Positions 21,091-23,752 of a stretch of DNA of 23,752 nucleotides are shown piece by piece. The stretch covers positions 1 through 23,752 of the forward strand of contig JACPVB010000140.1 of assembly GCA_016191985.1 (NCBI GenBank), written 5' to 3'. Below the pieces are notes generated by a model. It saw only the letters and a list, made by a program, of their open reading frames with translations. It was not told the origin of the DNA and searched no databases. Origin of the DNA: Chloroflexota bacterium. Lineage in GTDB: Bacteria; Chloroflexota; Anaerolineae; Anaerolineales; Villigracilaceae. The position numbers were made by a program, and so were the translations under genes. Every line of letters starts with the position of its first letter. The first letter of the stretch is position 1.

Positions 21091-23250
21091 CTACATCTTC
21101 TTTGCGTTCTCAATCACTTCGATCACTTCGGGCAGGTCCATGCCGAGTTCGCGGAGTTTCTCAACGGTGGGAATGCTGTTCGAGTCCCAGCCGCGGCGTT
21201 GATAGACCGCGTCCATCAGGTGTTCGTATTGCGCTTCGCGGTATTTGCGCAGGTGGCTCATCTTTTCCTGCGTGGACATGCCCGCAGGGTCAATCTCGAC
21301 CAAACGTTTAAGCTGCTCATCGTAACGCTCCTGACGAGATTCGTACTCGGAGACTGTCACAGGCCCCATCGCGCGGTAGGGCGGATAATCGTGTCCGCGC
21401 CCCACACGTCCCATGCGCAGGGCGAAAACTTTTTGGAAGTTATAGACCCGCTCCGATTGGCGCAGTAAATCTTCGACCTTCGTTGGCTTGCCGGTCACGC
21501 CCTCGTGAATCCACGTGTAATTTTCAACGTGTTCTTCCACTTTTGCAGGTTCTTTGGTCTGCTTGTTGTCTGCGGGCGAGATGTCATTCCACGGAAGTTT
21601 GCACAGTCCGTGCAGGCTGAACCACGTCCGCCACATGGGGAAGTAATGCAGGGCTTCGGCCTTGTCCTTGAAGGATGGCAAAAGGTTCTGCACCTGATCC
21701 ATGAAAATCAACCAGGCCTCATCATGCTGCGGACCCTTGGTCGCCATGCCGTAGCCGCCCTGCTGGGCAAGCGATTCCTTGGTGAGATATTCGGAGATTT
21801 CCATACCCTTGATCTCCATGCCGATGTCATGCACAAATTTCGGGTCAGCGCCGTATTCGCGGACGAACAACTGCTTCATGTAACGTACGCCCTGTCCCAC
21901 GGTCAGGCCAAAGCCTTCGCCGCGCGCCATTTGGTGCAGCAGTTCCAACGCCGCAGCGCCGTTGCCAAACTTCAAGTCCAAGCCACCTGTAATTTCCTTT
22001 GTTAAAATCCCCTCCTCGAAACATTCCATCGCAAAGGCAACGCAGTTTGCAAATGAAATCGTGTCCACGCCGTACGTGTCGCAGTAAAAGTTAAGTTCCA
22101 AAACTTTTTGCGGATCAAAGTTGCCGATGTTCGACCCCAGCCCGGCGGCGTTCTCATATTCAGGTCCATCCACCAGAACACAGTCACCAGCATAAGGTCC
22201 AGTTTGAAGCGGGAAATGATCCACCCCGTGCGAGCAGGACATGCTGCATCCCAGCCAGCATCCATCAGGCACGCCTTGCGTAAAAGCCTGTTTCCAAACT
22301 TTCGAATCGATCTTGTGAGTCTCCGCCGAGGAGCCGTAGCGGAAGTTATGCGTGGGCAGCAGGTCAAAGTGATCCATCACTTCGACGATATTGGCCGTGC
22401 CCACTTTGCGCATCTGATTCTGCTTGTCATCGAGGTCCGCAATTTCCTTGTTGATGCGCTGGCCCGCCTTGCGGATGAGCGCCATATCCGCCACGCCGTT
22501 TTTGTCGCCGCCCATGTCGGAGTAGCGCACCACAATCGCCTTGATTTTTTTATCGCGGAAGACGCGCCCCGGTCCACCACGCCCCGCCTGCTTGAACCGC
22601 GCTTCTTTGCGGCGCACATCGTACCAGGTGGAATTGATCAACGCGATGCGGGTATGCTCCGCAGCCTGACCAGCGGACAACACCGAGATGGAACGCCTAC
22701 CCTTTTCATCGCCTCCGTATCGCGCCGTAAGCTGGTTGCCAATCTCATGCGAATCCACCGCTGTGAGAACATCCCGTTCTATCGTCACCCTGCCCGTATC
22801 GCCATCAATGAAGATGATCACATCTCCAGCCGCTTTGCCCTGAATCTCGAGCGCATCGAAACCCGAGAATTTCAAGAACGGCGCGAAGTACCCACCCACG
22901 TTGCTGTCAATCACGTTTTCGGTCAGCGGACTCAACGTCACCACCGTGGATTTGCCGCTGCCCGGATAGGCCGTGATCCCGCAAATGGGGCCGTTGGCAA
23001 TCACCAGTTCATTCTGCGGGTCATCCCATTTCGTTTCAGGAGTCACCGCATCCCACAGCAATTTGAGCGCAAATCCACGCCCGCCTGTGAACAAATCCTT
23101 CATCTGCTGGGTGACGGGTTTTTCACAAATCGTGTTGTCGCTCAAATTGATGTACAGCGTTCGGTTGGCATATCCGCGCTCCACGGAACGCAGTTTGTAG
23201 GAATACTCCCCTAAAAGAGTCGCTTCTGCAAGTTCGGCAGACAAAGTCAT
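21091..23250 (-). CDS. Aldehyde ferredoxin oxidoreductase family protein (tungsten-pterin type)
   Basis: Family enzymes oxidise aldehydes to acids, or do the reverse, with ferredoxin, using a tungsten bis-pterin and a [4Fe-4S] cluster, usually in anaerobes. The 719-residue protein has a short N-terminal extension, then GYANRTLYINLSD (26-38), GGRGFALKLLWD (56-67), GRGGPGRVFRDKKIKAIVV (223-241), cluster cysteines C331, C335 and C339 (CWLGCSMSC) and probably C550 (HGLCKLPW), MEIKGMEIS (478-486) and the C-terminal YQRRGWDSNSIPT (683-695). The cysteine spacing CX3CX3C differs from the CX2CX3C of the Pyrococcus enzyme but occurs in other family branches. AGGAGA lies 7 bases before the ATG. There is no signal peptide. 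The substrate is unknown. Confidence 0.9.
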   Translation of the reverse strand: MTLSAELAEATLLGEYSYKLRSVERGYANRTLYINLSDNTICEKPVTQQMKDLFTGGRGFALKLLWDAVTPETKWDDPQNELVIANGPICGITAYPGSGKSTVVTLSPLTENVIDSNVGGYFAPFLKFSGFDALEIQGKAAGDVIIFIDGDTGRVTIERDVLTAVDSHEIGNQLTARYGGDEKGRRSISVLSAGQAAEHTRIALINSTWYDVRRKEARFKQAGRGGPGRVFRDKKIKAIVVRYSDMGGDKNGVADMALIRKAGQRINKEIADLDDKQNQMRKVGTANIVEVMDHFDLLPTHNFRYGSSAETHKIDSKVWKQAFTQGVPDGCWLGCSMSCSHGVDHFPLQTGPYAGDCVLVDGPEYENAAGLGSNIGNFDPQKVLELNFYCDTYGVDTISFANCVAFAMECFEEGILTKEITGGLDLKFGNGAAALELLHQMARGEGFGLTVGQGVRYMKQLFVREYGADPKFVHDIGMEIKGMEISEYLTKESLAQQGGYGMATKGPQHDEAWLIFMDQVQNLLPSFKDKAEALHYFPMWRTWFSLHGLCKLPWNDISPADNKQTKEPAKVEEHVENYTWIHEGVTGKPTKVEDLLRQSERVYNFQKVFALRMGRVGRGHDYPPYRAMGPVTVSEYESRQERYDEQLKRLVEIDPAGMSTQEKMSHLRKYREAQYEHLMDAVYQRRGWDSNSIPTVEKLRELGMDLPEVIEVIENAKKM

Positions 23251-23413
23251 GTATCGATCTCCTGTGATAAATCAAATGATATTTCAAGACATTATTTTCA
23301 TTATCACGGAAAGCCCGCCGAATGCCTATTGACTATCTTCCCCTTCTGGCAGTGTCAAGAAGCAGGGTGATATATAATAGACTTTATTAGTCATAAGCGA
23401 AGAACCAGTTTTT
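23251..23413. promoter_or_regulatory. Divergent promoter region between oxidoreductase and acyl-CoA synthetase genes
   Basis: The stretch contains the Shine-Dalgarno of the minus-strand gene and, on the plus strand, TATAAT at 23373-23378 followed by the small hairpin GACT/AGTC. GTGTCA at 23352-23357 is a weak -35 candidate. The MITE-like repeat to the right separates this -10 from the next gene. Confidence 0.35.
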
Positions 23414-23633
23414 GGACGCAGAAAAACGCTGATTTCCGCTGATATAAAAAACAGGACTTACGCAGAATGGTATTTTCGTCCGCTAATCTTCACGAATTTT
23501 CGCTAATCTTTTAAAAATTCGCGCAGATTGGCGTAGACCTGTCCTGAGCTTGTCGAAGGGTTAGCGGATTCTGTTGGAGTTTTGCGTAAGTCCTAAAAAG
23601 AGAATCTGCGTTTTTCTGCGTGAATCAGCGTCC
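23414..23633. repeat. MITE-like nested inverted repeat, about 220 bases
   Basis: The ends GGACGC (23414-23419) and GCGTCC (23628-23633) are complementary. AGGACTTACGCA (23453-23464) and TGCGTAAGTCCT (23583-23594) form a perfect inner pair, and AGAAAAACGC pairs with GCGTTTTTCT. The centre holds two CGCTAATC units and the CCTGAGC/CGAAGGG repeat (23543-23560). There is no open reading frame and no obvious target-site duplication. Confidence 0.6.
23543..23560 (+). repeat. Dispersed repeat CCTGAGC-N(4-5)-CGAAGGG, copy 3, inside the MITE-like element
   Basis: CCTGAGC, four bases, CGAAGGG. It lies within the larger inverted repeat at 23414-23633. Confidence 0.55.
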
Positions 23634-23693
23634 CGATTTAATTTCTGATAAAGTTTAATCCGATAATCAAAACCCACTGGAAGCCAACTGCTG

Positions 23694-23752
23694 ATGACAA
23701 ACTCCCTCCTCCCCTTCTTTCAACCGCAAGGCGTCGTTGTCATTGGCGCATC
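23694..23752 (+). CDS. Probable NDP-forming acyl-CoA synthetase, 5' end only
   Basis: Only the first 19 complete codons (plus a partial codon) lie in the window. They read MTNSLLPFFQPQGVVVIGA, and the next codon begins TC, so serine. This matches the start of the CoA-binding Rossmann domain of ADP-forming acetyl/acyl-CoA synthetases (FFxPxSVAVIGAS pattern). GGAAG lies 10 bases before the ATG, and GATAAT at 23662-23667 is a possible -10. Divergent pairing with an aldehyde oxidoreductase fits acyl-CoA/acid interconversion. The call rests on a short stretch. Confidence 0.6.
   Translation, partial: MTNSLLPFFQPQGVVVIGA

Noticed and set aside
22108..23214. Long open frame (368 codons) on the plus strand opposite the aldehyde oxidoreductase
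   Set aside because: It is antisense to a gene with clear family motifs throughout, and its translation is rich in Arg/His with no recognisable domain.
21091..23250. Selenocysteine (in-frame UGA) in the oxidoreductase, prompted by selA nearby
   Set aside because: The reading frame is uninterrupted and all expected cysteines are encoded normally.

Overview
The window looks like a chromosomal segment of an uncultured, anaerobic, moderately GC-rich bacterium, most likely Chloroflexota of the class Anaerolineae. This is an inference from overall protein flavour: BatA-like VWA/MoxR genes, a TIR-STAND-TPR protein, YDG/MBG secreted repeats, a tungsten-type aldehyde oxidoreductase, and very many short palindromic intergenic repeats. 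No rRNA, tRNA or CRISPR array was seen.

Layout. (1) 5-2686, plus strand: prmC (release-factor methylase), an HD-GYP membrane protein and a Sua5/YrdC threonylcarbamoyl-AMP synthase. (2) 2687-3183: a non-coding stretch with two paralogous promoter-leader-hairpin cassettes, each followed by a repeat bounded by GTACCGC/GCGGTAC. (3) 3184-7909, minus strand, one probable operon: 4-TM protein, selA, zinc-ribbon membrane protein, M24 peptidase, tsaD. (4) 8002-12997, minus strand: HtrA-like protease, then MoxR ATPase, DUF58 and two BatA-like VWA proteins, with a palindromic repeat between the VWA genes and a strong terminator at the end. (5) 13494-14006: a nitroreductase between repeat-rich gaps. (6) 14397-16472, minus strand: a secreted YDG/MBG repeat protein. 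(7) 17001-20925, plus strand: a DUF4258/DUF2283 pair (toxin-antitoxin-like) and a 1069-residue TIR-STAND-TPR protein resembling bacterial NLR-type immune proteins. (8) 21091-23250, minus strand: an aldehyde ferredoxin oxidoreductase, divergent from the start of a probable NDP-forming acyl-CoA synthetase at the right edge.

How the parts connect. Sua5 and TsaD are successive steps of tRNA t6A37 synthesis and face each other across the repeat region. The MoxR/DUF58/VWA/VWA set is a familiar AAA+ plus VWA module of unsettled cellular role. The oxidoreductase and acyl-CoA synthetase fit aldehyde-to-acid-to-acyl-CoA metabolism. The most unusual features are the short repeats. Two small-RNA-like cassettes keep an identical loop and 18-bp stem length while the stem sequence changes. 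The TIR-STAND gene carries palindromic elements in its leader, in frame inside its coding sequence, and over its stop codon.
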